From the NCBI GenBank assembly GCA_963575745.1, contig CAUYUJ010003558.1:529524-593523 (forward strand): a stretch of DNA of 64,000 nucleotides, in the 5' to 3' direction. The DNA comes from Prorocentrum cordatum (Eukaryota; Sar; Dinophyceae; Prorocentrales; Prorocentraceae). This document shows, one piece after another, positions 9,950 to 19,557 of this stretch (positions are counted from its first letter, which is position 1; each line of letters opens with the position of its first letter). Below the pieces are notes generated by a model. It was not told the DNA's origin, searched no databases, and was given only the letters and a program-made list of their open reading frames with translations. The position numbers and the translations under genes are program-made.

Positions 9950-10830
9950 GAAGGTGCCGGTGAAACGCACCACGAAGAACCTATAGAAAGGTCCGGTGCT
10001 TCCAATTTGTACTGGTCGTCCTCGGCGTAGCGCACGTCGTCTATCCACGGCTTGATCGCTTCAGGCACGGACGCTTCTGGCAGATCCCCCTTGCCCGAGA
10101 TGATCCGCAAGCACGGGTTCACATCGGGATCTCCCTCTGCCGAGCGCGACTGCGGCACACGAGGCTCCGAGCGAGAGCCAGGTCCAGCTCGCTCTCCAAT
10201 TTGGAAGAGCGCTCGACCTGCTCTATGTGGACGGCCTCCATTCCCTCAAGGCGTTCGCCTTGATACTCAACATCCTGAGCCATAGGTCCAGGCGCTTCTT
10301 GATGTTACCCGTCGGTCGGAAGAAGTGGGTAGAAGTATGAAGTAGGAAGGCCGTGAAAGTAGATTGGGCTTCCGCCCGCCCCCTGAAGAGGAAGAGGGCA
10401 AACCACTCGATCATTGAAGTAGGAAGGCGCCTACCGTAGGTTGGGATCTGGAGCCCCAAAACATGTATTTTCAACGGCCGAGGGCCTTGGAGCAGAGGGC
10501 CCGCGGCCTTGGAGATCGCCTCGAGCATGTGCTCCTGCATCGTCTGGGACACCGTTTTGCCGAGCCCGGACAGCATGTCGGCCTTGTACGCCTCAAGTTC
10601 CTGCTGCAGGCTGGCCTGCGCCCGGGGGTCGATATCACACAGCTTTCCGCCTCCGCCATCTCCACCTCCCCATCCACGATTCTCGACACCAGGGTCTGGA
10701 CCTGCCACGTGGGCAGCGGCCATCTCATCACTGGGTCCCGCGGCCGCTGCCAGCCCTCCTGCGATCACGTCCTGCCTCGCAAGCAGGATCGAAAATTGCT
10801 GCGAGACTTCCCAGAACACCCACTGCAATC
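9950..10830 (-). pseudogene. LINE ORF1-like protein: coiled coil plus RRM-like part
   Basis: The minus-strand frame from 10828 contains a Gly-rich stretch and then a helical segment (SLQQELEAYKADMLSGLGKT, about 10620-10560) typical of an ORF1 coiled coil. In a neighbouring frame (10158-9990) the peptide reads EAIKPWIDDV and QYKLEAPDL, and after a one-base shift FYRFFVVRFTG, which resembles the last strand of the RRM-like domain of LINE ORF1 proteins. Reading resumes beyond the inserted 172-bp transposon. Function would be RNA binding in the retrotransposon particle. Frameshifts and the insertion make it inactive. Assignment is moderate because it depends on composition and short motifs. Confidence 0.5.
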
Positions 10831-11039
10831 ACGCTACTTCCAATAATCCCTCTTGTGCTTCTTCGAGTCATCTTCACGAGGTGTTTGTCCATCCCTGTCT
10901 ATGGCAGCCTGGGGCAAAGCAGGCGAACCAGTGCTCCACCAGCAACTCACAGACAGCTGAAAACGTGGGGACTCGAGCCGCCCCCTCGGCTGCGTGTACG
11001 CTCCAAGCGCCAGGGACGCAAGATTGGAACTTGGGCCAA

Positions 11040-11445
11040 AATAGCTACGGCGGAGGAGGTGGAGGAGGACAGGATGAGGAGGAGGAGGAGGAGGAGGAGG
11101 AATAGCTGGGGGAGGAGAGAGGAGGACGAGAGGAGGACGAGAGAGGAGGACGAGGTGGAGGGCGAGAGGACCTTTTTCTCACGACTGCAGACAGCCCTCG
11201 TCCGAGCTCTCGGAGTCCTCGCCGTCCGCGGCCTGGGCCCTGTCGATCGCCCTCTGCGCCCTGGTGGCCTTCCTGAGGGCCACGGAGCAGTGCCCTCCCG
11301 GCGGCTTGGAGGAGGAGGGGGGGGCGGAGGCGAATGGGAAAGGAGGAGAGGGCGAGGGAGGTGGAGGATGATGAAGCGTGATGATGGTGAAGCGTGAGGA
11401 GAAGGAGGAGGAGGAGGAGGAGGAGGAGGAGGAGGAGGAGGAGTG
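11040..11445. repeat. AGG-type polypurine microsatellites
   Basis: (GGA)n-rich runs at about 11049-11165, 11305-11365 and 11397-11442 give nearly pure purine on the plus strand, with a unique stretch between them. Glu/Arg- or Pro/Ser-rich open frames over them are artefacts of the repeat. Confidence 0.9.
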
Positions 11446-11459
11446 AGAAGAGGGAGCAG

Positions 11460-11918
11460 CGGAGATGATGGCGTGAATGATGAGGGTGATATTAAGGAGT
11501 TGGCGGGGGAGTAGGGCAAATGCAGGAGGAGTGAGAGAGCAAGAGGATAACTGAGAACAATAATAATACTAACAATAACAGACGGAAGCTGCTGTCCACT
11601 GTGATGGCGACGACGATGATACTATGGGAAGAGGAGGAGAATGAGGGGAGGAGAAGAAGCGTACCAAGAAAGGATCACCAAACAAGATACACGGATGCCG
11701 CTCGCACTGCTACGACTGATGCCGCCGCATTCGCTGCTAGAACTGCGGGTGCAGCAGGGAGGATAATCTGGAGACTTCTCGAGTTGTCTGGCTGTCCTCC
11801 GACGTTGGATTTTTTCGAAAGTGCCGAGCAGCTTTTCTGGAAGTTCGGCAGTGGGAGGCATGGCGGCGAGCAGGAGAAGGAATGGGGGTTTGGAAACATG
11901 GTCTGCTGATGTTCAAGC
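11460..11918. other. Unique sequence, no gene recognised
   Basis: Mixed-composition sequence between two microsatellites. Short open frames exist on both strands, but no domain is recognisable. Confidence 0.4.
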
Positions 11919-12084
11919 GCGCGTGTGCGCGTGCGTGCGTGCGTGCGCGTGTGCGTGTGCGCGTGCGCGTGCGCGTGCGTGTGCATCTGCGTGCGTGTGC
12001 GTGTGCGTGTGCGGGTTCCGGTGCGTGCGCGTGCGTGTGCGTGTGCGTGTGCGTGTGCGTGTGCGTGTGCGTGTGCGTGTGCGC

Positions 12085-12130
<46 letters not shown>

Positions 12131-12392
12131 GCGTGTGCGTGTGCGTGTGCGTGTGCGTGTGCGTGTGCGTGTGCGTGTGCGTGTGCGTGTGCGTGTGCGT
12201 GTGCGTGTGCGTGTGCGTGTGCGTGTGCGTGTGCGTGTGCGTGTGCGTGTGCGTGTGCGTGTGCGTGTGCGTGTGCGTGTGCGTGTGCGTGTGCGTGTGC
12301 GTGTGCGTGTGTGTGTGTGTGCGTGTGTGTGTGTATGTATGTGTGTGTGTGTGGGTGGGGGGTTGCGTGTATGTGTGTGTGTGTGTGTGCTT
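11919..12392. repeat. (GTGTGC)n and (GT)n alternating purine-pyrimidine tract
   Basis: Variable GTGC/GTGTGC units run from 11919, with (GT)n at about 12088-12125. A perfect GTGTGC hexamer array of about 31 units follows to about 12307, then GT/GTAT repeats. Nearly the whole 470 bp strictly alternates purine and pyrimidine, the requirement for Z-DNA. Long Val/Cys and His/Thr open frames over it are spurious. Confidence 0.95.
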
Positions 12393-14214
12393 CCAGGGGT
12401 GGGGGGGAATGCGCAGGTTCTCGAGGACCTCCGTGGGCTTGGAGGTGTCCAAGGGGTTCTACATATTCCTGGAATGTGTCGGGAAGGTTGTGGAAGTTCT
12501 TCGAGCGCCCTGACGGTTCCAGATGGGATATACAAGGAACAAGGAAAGAGAAATATAGTGGGTGCGTTCGCAAGTGCTGCGTGCCAGTTGTTCTGCTGGT
12601 TTACAAAGATCTTCTGTGTTAGGGAAGATGTTCTGTCGGCTCCCGAACGGGTGCCAGAATCTCAGAGGTTTCCAGGGGGTGCCAATGGGGCCCAGGGAAA
12701 AGAGGAGGCAAAGGAGACATAGGACAAATGGAGGGTGACATCGGAAGAGCTTGGGAAACCGAATAGACTGCCTCTCTTTGATTTTGCAGAGCTCCACTCT
12801 TGATGGTCAAATGTGCTCCTAACGTCACGAATCTGGGGGCGGGCTTGGCATTACCAATGGGGCCATAATGACAACATGAGCAAGAGGATGACTAGAATGA
12901 GGTGGCGGAGAACGACAAGTAGGACTGGACACACAGAGAAGTAAGAACCGACGCGGAGGAACCGCAACAACAAGACATATGTAATAATGCCAAAGGGTCG
13001 GGAGAGAGACTGGAGGGGCATGCCTAGGAACTGAAGGTTGGCAATGAAACGTTGGGGGCTAACAAAGCTAGGGCAAAGGGAATACGGAACTATAGTGAGG
13101 ATGGGGGGCTTCAAGGAGCAGGGGACGGGGACAAGAGGTCAGGATATATGGGCGGAAGGGCAACAACCATAAGGACAGAGAAGATGCGGCAGGAGGGAGA
13201 GGAGGAATGATATGATTGAGAGGACGATAGGAAGAGACTCCGCGCTTCGTGCAACAACGAAATAATGACGCGCAGACGGGCTCCCACTGGCGCCGTGTCA
13301 TTGGTACGCGGTCTTCCTCCCTGACTGCCCACCAAACCACCTCAACCCAACCCAACGTCGCCGATGGGCGTGTGGGGGCGAATCTGGGGCCTTCGGGTTG
13401 GGTTGGTGTGGTTTGGTAAGCAGCGGCTGCCGAGGAGGGGGGGTCCAACCCCCCGTTTCCCTTTAGGGGAGGCGCCCGCCCCTCCCCCGAACCCCCTTCC
13501 GCCTAGACCTGGAGGGGGGGGGGGGTCGCGATGGGTTGGACCGTGCAAGACGGCCTTGGCGAGAAGGCATAATCATGGATTTGACTTGGGTGTTGGGCCC
13601 ACTTTGGCCTCCTGGGGAACATGGGGCCTATTTGGATCCCCCTCCCTTCCGAAAAAGGGAGGCCCCCGACAACTCCCAAACGTCCAAGAGCGCCGGTCCT
13701 CGCGCCTCTCCTCGCCCCCTGCGGTCGTCGCCGCGCCCTGCCTCCCCCCTCTCCCTCTCCCCGAACGGCCATGGCTGGGGAAACCATGATCCTGTCGCCG
13801 CCCCCCCATCCTCCCCTCCCCCTCCTCCCCCTCCTCCTCCCCCCCCTCCTCCTCCTCCCCCTCCTACCCCCCCTCTCTCTCGCAGCGGCTTCGGCCGCCC
13901 TCTGCGCCCCCACCCGCGAAGCCTGCGCCGCGCGCGGCGCGGCGCCCAGGACCAAGGCGCACCCTTCCCGAGGGATGAGGGGGGGGAGGGGCCAGCAAAC
14001 CCAATCATCAACCCTGAGGCCACCGAGGGGCGAGGGAAGGTGTCTGCAGCGGCGGGGCCACACAGCCGTAGCAGATGTGCTGCCGCAGACGCAGAACATT
14101 GGCGGTCACATTGTACACGGGGTATATTGTCTGTAGCGCTGCTGACGTGGCACTTGCAACTCGTACCCTGGCCCTTGTCCGTAGCTCTGCACTACACCGT
14201 AATCTCCCCCAGCT
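12393..14214. other. Intergenic stretch, no gene recognised
   Basis: Contains scattered homopolymer G/C runs (13440-13530), a CCT/CTC-rich run at about 13800-13880 and otherwise unique sequence. Open frames here are Pro/Arg/Gly-rich shadows of the GC-rich sequence. I see no domain, RNA gene or transposon end. Confidence 0.45.
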
Positions 14215-16480
14215 TCACGCAGGCCTGTCTCGCCATGACTCCCCAGAGTCGTCGCTTGCCAGGTCGTAGTACTCAGCGTTCCAACTGTCTTTGTTTGAGT
14301 CGGTGTTGTACTTCTCGCCACTTTCCTCCTGCTCCACGTCTCTCTCATTGTCCTCGTCGTCGCACTCGCCTGCTTCCTGCCATCGTACACGTTCTGCGGC
14401 GAGGATAAGCGTGAGCCGCTGGCCTCTAGGTACCCCGTGCTGGTGCGCCCCGTAGTGGTCGCGGGCGGACCAGAGCGCTTCGATGGCTCCTGAAGGGGCC
14501 CAGCTCGCGGACCATCGTGTCCCCGTCCTCGTAGTGGTGGTTGCCGTTCATGTCTGTGGGCGCTATCATGCCGTGGGGTTCGTTGCGCGCGGGGTTCGTG
14601 ATTTCAGATACGGCCCTGACGGCGAAGGCCTCTATGATTGCCCGCCCCTCGGCGATCATAGCCCTCAGGAAGTCCAGCCCCTGGAGCGCGGCGTACATTA
14701 TGAAGATGGGCTCGTCCTGCTCGTCGCTCTCCTCGTCCTCCTCTCGTGGCCTTCGTAGCTCAGCCGGTGGCTCTCGGAGACCTGCTCGCGGCCCTCGTAG
14801 CTCGGCCTGTTGCTCCCATAGTTAGGCTGGTGGTCCTCGTAGCCGTGTCGGGGGCTCTAGAGGCTCCGTTCTTGGACCTTGTAGTTCAGCTGGTGAGGCT
14901 GGTCACTCTGCTGGAAGTCCTTGCGGCTAAGCTCGTGTACCGCGTAACTAAAGAGCTTGTGGCCTTTGAAACCTTGCTGGTGGCCCTCGCAGTCCAGCTG
15001 GTGGCCCTCATAGCCCAGCGTATGGTTCACGCAGCTCGGCTTGCTGACCTCGAAGCTCAGCTCGTGGCCATCACAGCTTAGGTGGCCCGGCCGTTTGCCC
15101 TCGTAGCTCAGCTGGTTGCCCTCGTAGCTCAGGTGCCCACCCCAGCTCTGCTTGTACACCTCGCAGCTTCGCTGGGTTCCCTCGTAGTTCAGCTGGTGGC
15201 CGAGGTAGCTCTGGTTGCGGCTGTCCTCGAAATTCGGCGGGTGGTCCTCGCAGTTCATGACGTGGCCCGGGAAAATCTGGTGGTGGCACTAGTAGTGCAG
15301 CTGGTTGATTTTGAAGCTCTGCTGGTGGCTCTCGAAGATCTTTTGGCCGTCCTTGAAAATCAAGGGGTGGTTCTCGTGGCTCTGCGTACCCAGGTCGCCC
15401 ACCTGGTCATGAAGCTCTGCTCGGTGTCCGGGTAGCTCAGCCCGTGCTTCTCGGAGTTCTGCTGGTGGCCCCGGTGGCTCCGCTGGCTTCTTGAAGCGTA
15501 GTCCGCGTAGCTCTGGTTGTGGCTCTCGTGCTCAGCAAGTGGCCCTCGTAGCTGTCGTAGCTGCGCCTGTGGTCCTCGTCGCACAGCTGGTGCACCTGGT
15601 AGCTCAGCTGGTCCTCGTAGGATAGCTCGCGGCCCTCGTAGCGCAGCTTGTGGCAGCCCTAGAGGAAAGTTCCTGATGGTTCAAGTGGTAGTCCTCATAA
15701 TCCTGGTTGTGGCGTTCCAGGCTCAACTTGGGATCCTCGTTGCTCAGCTTGTGTCTCTCGAGGCTCTGCTGGTTGCTCTCGTAGCGCGGCATGTGGGTTC
15801 TGAAGCTCTTCTGGTGGCCGCCGTAGCTGTAAATGTGGCTCTCATAGCTCAGCTTGTGGTCCTCGGAGCACAGCTTGTGGCTCTCGTAGGTCTGGTGGTG
15901 GCTCTCGTAGTTCGACAGATGGGTCTTGAAGCTCTTCTGGTGGCTCTCGTAGCTGCGCGTGTGGTCCTTGTAGCTCAGCTGGTGCCCCCGAAGGTCGTCT
16001 GGTGGCCCTGGTGGCTCCGCTGGTGGCGGTAGTCGCTCTGCTCGTCGCCTTCCGAGCTCAGGTAGTAGCCCAAATCGTTTTCCAAGTGGCCCTCATAGCC
16101 CTGATTCTCATAGCTCAGCTCGCGGCCCTCGTAGCTCAGCTGGTGACTCTCGTGGTTCTGATCGTGGCCCTCGCTGCTCGGTAGGTGGGCCTTGGACGTC
16201 ATCTGGTGGATCTCGTAGCTGTGCGCGTGGTCCTCGTAGTCCAGCTTGTGGTCCACGAAGGCCGTCGACTGGCCCTGGAAGCTCTGCTTGTGGCTGTAGC
16301 AGCAGAGGGCCCGCTCTCCTCGTAGCCCCCGAAGTCCGAGTCGGAGTCGTCGGCTGCCAAGTCGTAGAATTCCACAGTCTGGATGTCCCTGTAGTCCTGG
16401 CGGCTGTCGTAGCCCTGCGGCCCGTCGTAGTCCTGGGGGGCGTAGGGGTACAGGTCGCTATCGAAAAAAACGACCGTAAT
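14215..16480 (-). CDS. Unrecognised His/Tyr heptapeptide-repeat protein, frame interrupted
   Basis: Read right to left, the protein begins (start not determined) with an acidic Tyr-rich stretch (CDEYDYGRFF, then SDLYPYAPQDYDGP, EFYDLAADDS at 16372-16334). It continues into about 1.4 kb of 7-residue repeats with consensus H-x-L-S-Y-E-x, and ends in a non-repetitive acidic and helical domain (YAALQGLDFLRAMIAEG near 14698-14650, then DMNGNHHYEDGD). After a shift a second acidic segment (EYYDLASDDS, 14274-14239) runs to a stop at 14215-14217. Codons of the repeat (CAC CAG CTG AGC TAC GAG GGC) all end in C or G, supporting this strand and frame over the Leu/Val-rich plus-strand shadow. Frame is lost at several points. 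One of these is an A7 run at 16464-16470, where one base fewer would keep the frame open, so some breaks could be sequencing errors. I know no family with this pattern. A disordered, metal-binding or structural role is speculation. Confidence 0.55.
14850..16290 (-). repeat. 21-bp coding minisatellite (His/Tyr heptads)
   Basis: About 65-70 degenerate copies of a 21-base unit whose minus-strand consensus is CACCAGCTGAGCTACGAGG(G/A)C. In the cleanest stretch (about 15980-15665) some 15 consecutive heptads keep His at the first position in most copies and Tyr or Phe at the fifth. Changes between copies mostly respect the 21-base period, while occasional indels shift the frame. Confidence 0.9.
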
Positions 16481-16499
16481 CGTACTCGTCGCAGGCGGC

Positions 16500-16612
16500 G
16501 CGGCTCATTGGGCTGCCTATTACGCAGCTCATTGTCGTCCTTGGGCTGCCTGTTACACAGCTCGTTTCCGCACTGGGGCTGCCTACTACGCATCTCGTGT
16601 TTGAACGCTCTC
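16500..16612 (-). repeat. 33-bp tandem repeat, three copies
   Basis: Plus-strand units of the form CTC(A/G)TT...GGGCTGCCT(A/G)(T/C)TAC(A/G)CA(G/T) repeat about every 33 bases (one copy shortened). On the minus strand one frame reads ELRNRQPN, ELCNRQPKDDN, EMRSRQPQCGN. It lies just upstream of the heptad-repeat coding region and may be part of the same gene or its leader. Confidence 0.75.
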
Positions 16613-17024
16613 GCGAGGGCGGTCCTAGAAATGATACTGCCGTCATCGGGTCGAGGCCGCATCCATTGCTGGACGGTGTACCGCACTCGTTTTTGGGCCG
16701 CGTCTGTTCGCACCCCTGTGCTCCTATGCGTGCATGGTAACGGCATCCTTGCCGAGGCGTCTCTACACCAGTGGGTAAGACGCGTAGCCTTGTGGTTCGA
16801 CAGCTGGTGGTCGATGTTCTAGCCGCGGTGAACCTTGTCTTCTGATGACCTCGAGATCCGTCACGTCGACCTTGACGATGTTCACGTGGATCGTGAAGTC
16901 TTTGGTGGCGAACGTATCGCACGGCGCGCCGTCCGCCGCGTGCCGGACAACGCGCTCGGGCCGGCCCCCAATGCCGAAGGCTTTGGGGAGCACCACCCCC
17001 GCAGGGGCCAGAATGGCCTTTTCC
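16613..17024. other. Unique sequence upstream of the heptad-repeat gene
   Basis: No recognisable domain on either strand. It could hold the true start or promoter of the minus-strand heptad-repeat gene, but I see no signal that fixes this. Confidence 0.35.
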
Positions 17025-17372
17025 ACCACCTCCTCCTCCTCCTCCTCCTCCTCCTCATCCTCCTCCTCCTCCTCCTCTTCCCGCTCCTCCTCCTCCTCCT
17101 CCCCCTCCTCCTGCTCCTCTTCCCGCTCCTCCTCCTCCTCCTCCTCCTCCTCCTCCTCCTCATCCTGCTCCTCCTCCTCGTCCTCCTCCTCCTCCTCCTC
17201 CCTCCTCCTGCTCCTCCTCCTCCTCCTCCTCCTCCCCCTCCCCCTCTCCATTCCTCCTCCTTCATCCCCCCCTCCTCCTCCTCCTCCCTCCTCCCCTCCT
17301 CCTCCTCCTCCTCCTCCTCCTCCTCCTCCTCCTCCTCCTCCTCCTCCTCCTCCTCTCCCTCCTCCGTCGGTG
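17025..17372. repeat. (CCT)n polypyrimidine array
   Basis: About 345 bp of CCT/CTC triplets with scattered CAT, CGT and CTG variants; almost pure pyrimidine on the plus strand. It abuts GTCGGTGCG..CGCACCGAC, a short inverted repeat at about 17365-17400. Confidence 0.95.
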
Positions 17373-18602
17373 CGGTTGGGGCACCCCACCGCACCGACGA
17401 CCGTCTCCACAGGACAAGACGAGAAGGATGTCATGCTAAAGCCGGGTCAGGACGCGTTCCGGGAGTTCCAGCGGGGTGTCTATCATAGCGGCCATGGGTT
17501 CTCCAGCCCGCGTGGGACGTCCGGACATAGAGGACATCATGACCTCGGGCTCCTCCGAGAGGAGACACCTGGACCACTGCCACCGAGGAGCCATCGGTAG
17601 GAGGCCGACCCCATGGGCGGTGGCACGCTCGAGCGTCACTCAGCACAGGACGACGCTCAGGCGCGCCACCGCCCAGGGGTCAGCCCCTCACCAAGACCTC
17701 GGGATCTCCCAAGACCTCGCCGCACGGATTGGGGGACCCTGGGGGTCCCCGTCGCCCGAACCGGCCTCGCCGAACGGCCCACGTCCCAAAACTGCGCGGC
17801 CGCCCCGGACTCCCACTGACGCACCGCTCGGTGTGCTCACCGCACCGCTTGGGGGGCCCCCGGCTCCCGAGAGGGACGTCGACGCCGCAGGGCCCCAGGG
17901 CTAAGAACCACAGCGGCTCCAGCTCTGCCCGCCATGCCGCGCGCTGCCTCCCCGCTCGGGGTGGGCGGCACGTCTCTCTGTCGGCGCCTCGTCGAGCCGC
18001 CAGGAGCGACCATGCACCCGGGAGTGCGCCCCACGGCGGGGCCGACGCCAGCTGCGTGCAGGAGACGTCGTACCCCCGAGACGCCGAATGAAGGACGTGC
18101 TCTGGTGCCCAGGCCGCTGGTGCTCAGGCCGCTCCTGGCGTGGAACTAGGCCGGGAGACCTCTTTGTGGCCGAGGCTCGCTGTTGCCAGAAGCCCCTCCG
18201 ATCCCCAGTCACCGTTCCTTATGGTAGCACGACGACTGTACATCCCCCATCTCCGCCCACCCCTTTCGTCCTGCCTGGCCCCCGGCTCCCGCGGAGGCCA
18301 TCCTGCCTTCTCTGAGGAGCCGCCCTGCTGGCCTCTGGCCTGGGCGATTGTGGGTCGGTCTGTGCATACGCTCCTGAGCCTTTCCCACCCTTGCCCTAAC
18401 ATTGGCCCTGACTGCCCCCCCCCTCGCCTCCCTTCCTGAGCCCCCCCCCGCCCCCAAAGCCCTGGCATCCCGCCGTAGAGGCCCTCCTGCCGTCTCCGTG
18501 GAGCCGCCGTGCTTGCCTCCGCCCGGTCCAAAGAGGCCACCCTGCCATCTCAGGAAGCCACCGCCCTTGCACCGCCCTCTGTGCCCCTCACCTCCCTTGC
18601 GA
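17373..18602. other. GC-rich stretch with weak ~55-bp repeats, no gene recognised
   Basis: A motif GAGGCC(A/C)(T/C)CCTGCC(G/T)TCTC recurs at about 18294, 18478 and 18533, the last two 55 bases apart, with GGAGCCGCC following in two of them. Otherwise nothing identifiable; open frames are Pro/Arg-rich on both strands. Confidence 0.4.
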
Positions 18603-18770
18603 GGCGGGCATTTACGCATGACCGCCGTCTGGGAGGTCGACCTCTGGGGAGCTCGGCAGGCGATGGCATTCGGGCCTGGGGGGGGCGGGGCCAAATATAG
18701 CCATGTCCAAAGCCTGCCGAGGTCCCCAAAGGTCGATTGCCCCCAGGCGGTGGTCATGGATAAATCCCCG
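18603..18770. repeat. Inverted duplication, ~66-bp arms
   Basis: The left arm (18603-18668, with CATGACCGCCGTCTGGGAGG and AGCTCGGCAGGCGATGG) is matched in reverse complement by the right arm (18703-18770) at roughly 80 percent by eye, around a loop of about 35 bases rich in G. Because it is a diverged palindrome, both strands give similar short peptides. Confidence 0.75.
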
Positions 18771-19019
18771 CCTCGAACCCCCAGTGCCCCTCCGTAGAAG
18801 CTGGCCTCGAGCTGCAGCTCCCTGGTGGGGAGCACCAGCTGCGGGCCTCGGTCGGCGACTCCGAAGAGTGTGGTTTGCAAGGGTGTGCGTTGCAACGAGG
18901 AGGCCCGACGAGGACGGCGTCGTGCCCCCCAGGCACCAGTGGCGCCGATCGCAAACCCTACACCAGCGTGACCACACCCTGTGCACAGTCGCCCTCAGGG
19001 AAGAAGCGACGCCTCCGAA
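18771..19019. other. Unique sequence, no gene recognised
   Basis: Short stretch between an inverted duplication and a transposon, with no identifiable features. Confidence 0.35.
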
Positions 19020-19213
19020 TCGGGAGCGGCCAAGAGGGGGGTGTCCAAGAGGGGGGGGTGCAAATCATGACCGGCGGCATGTGCGCGGCCCAGCGGGGGG
19101 GCCCGGGACGTAATGAAATAAGAAGAGGCGCCATGAAATCTGAGGAAAAATCATGGCCCGCGCCATGAAATCCACCCCCCCTTAGTCATCACCCCCCTCT
19201 TTTCCGCCCACGA
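19020..19213. mobile_element. 194-bp inverted-repeat transposon with G-run termini
   Basis: Left end TCGGGAGCGGCCAAGAGGGG and right end (reverse complement) TCGTGGGCGGAAAAGAGGGG align without gaps and continue into a second G-run pair and the CATGA region, giving imperfect inverted repeats of about 50 bp. The 5-bp flanks CCGAA (19015-19019 and 19214-19218) are identical, a target-site duplication. No coding capacity. The element at 38410-38604 has the same length within one base and the same arrangement of ends. Confidence 0.82.
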
Positions 19214-19375
19214 CCGAACCGGGCTGACCTCCTCGGCACCAGACCCCCGGGCGCCGCCTCGAGCACCCGGCTGCGAAGCGCGCGCGTACGGATGCATGCG
19301 CGTCCGGCTGCCAGCGTGGGCCCCCGACAGTCGCGCAACCAGTGTACGGTGAAACCTGCGCGTGGTGTGAGATGT

Positions 19376-19412
19376 GCATATATATAAAGATATATATATA
19401 TATATGTGCGTG
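19376..19412. repeat. AT-rich (TA)n microsatellite
   Basis: Alternating TA units with a short interruption. Confidence 0.9.
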
Positions 19413-19557
19413 TACACACAATAGAGTCACGCGCGCTTCGCGCGCTTAGGTTCTGGCAGCAGCTGCACCACGCTTTACGGCTCTCGCTTTCGCTCGTTCG
19501 ATCGGCGGCATTGCGAAGTCCGCTGCACGTGGGCGTTGCAGAGTCTCCATCCGCCTG

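Larger units (their letters stand above)
6868..10830 (-). mobile_element. Degenerate non-LTR (LINE) retrotransposon on the minus strand
   Basis: Reading right to left, this segment carries the parts of one LINE in order: an ORF1-like coiled-coil and RRM-like part (10830-9950), endonuclease N-terminus (9241-8860), endonuclease C-terminus (about 8212), linker, and reverse transcriptase up to the region before the active site (7525-6868). It is interrupted by a 172-bp inverted-repeat transposon (9776-9947), a duplicated hairpin unit (9445-9672) and a segment with a 188-bp inverted repeat (8242-8429). The 3' half, including the active site, is missing at 6868, where a plus-strand remnant abuts. 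All frames are broken, so it is dead. Confidence 0.7.

Noticed and set aside
11675-12722. Long Val/Cys, His/Thr and His/Ala frames
   Set aside because: They are translations of the GTGTGC repeat in every phase and strand.
13460-13470. Telomeric TTTAGGG repeat
   Set aside because: Only a single chance occurrence in a C/G-rich context; no tandem array.
14746-16032. Plus-strand Leu/Val/Ala-rich frames over the heptad repeat
   Set aside because: Third codon positions are not C/G biased and frames are frequently broken; the minus-strand His/Tyr reading fits much better.
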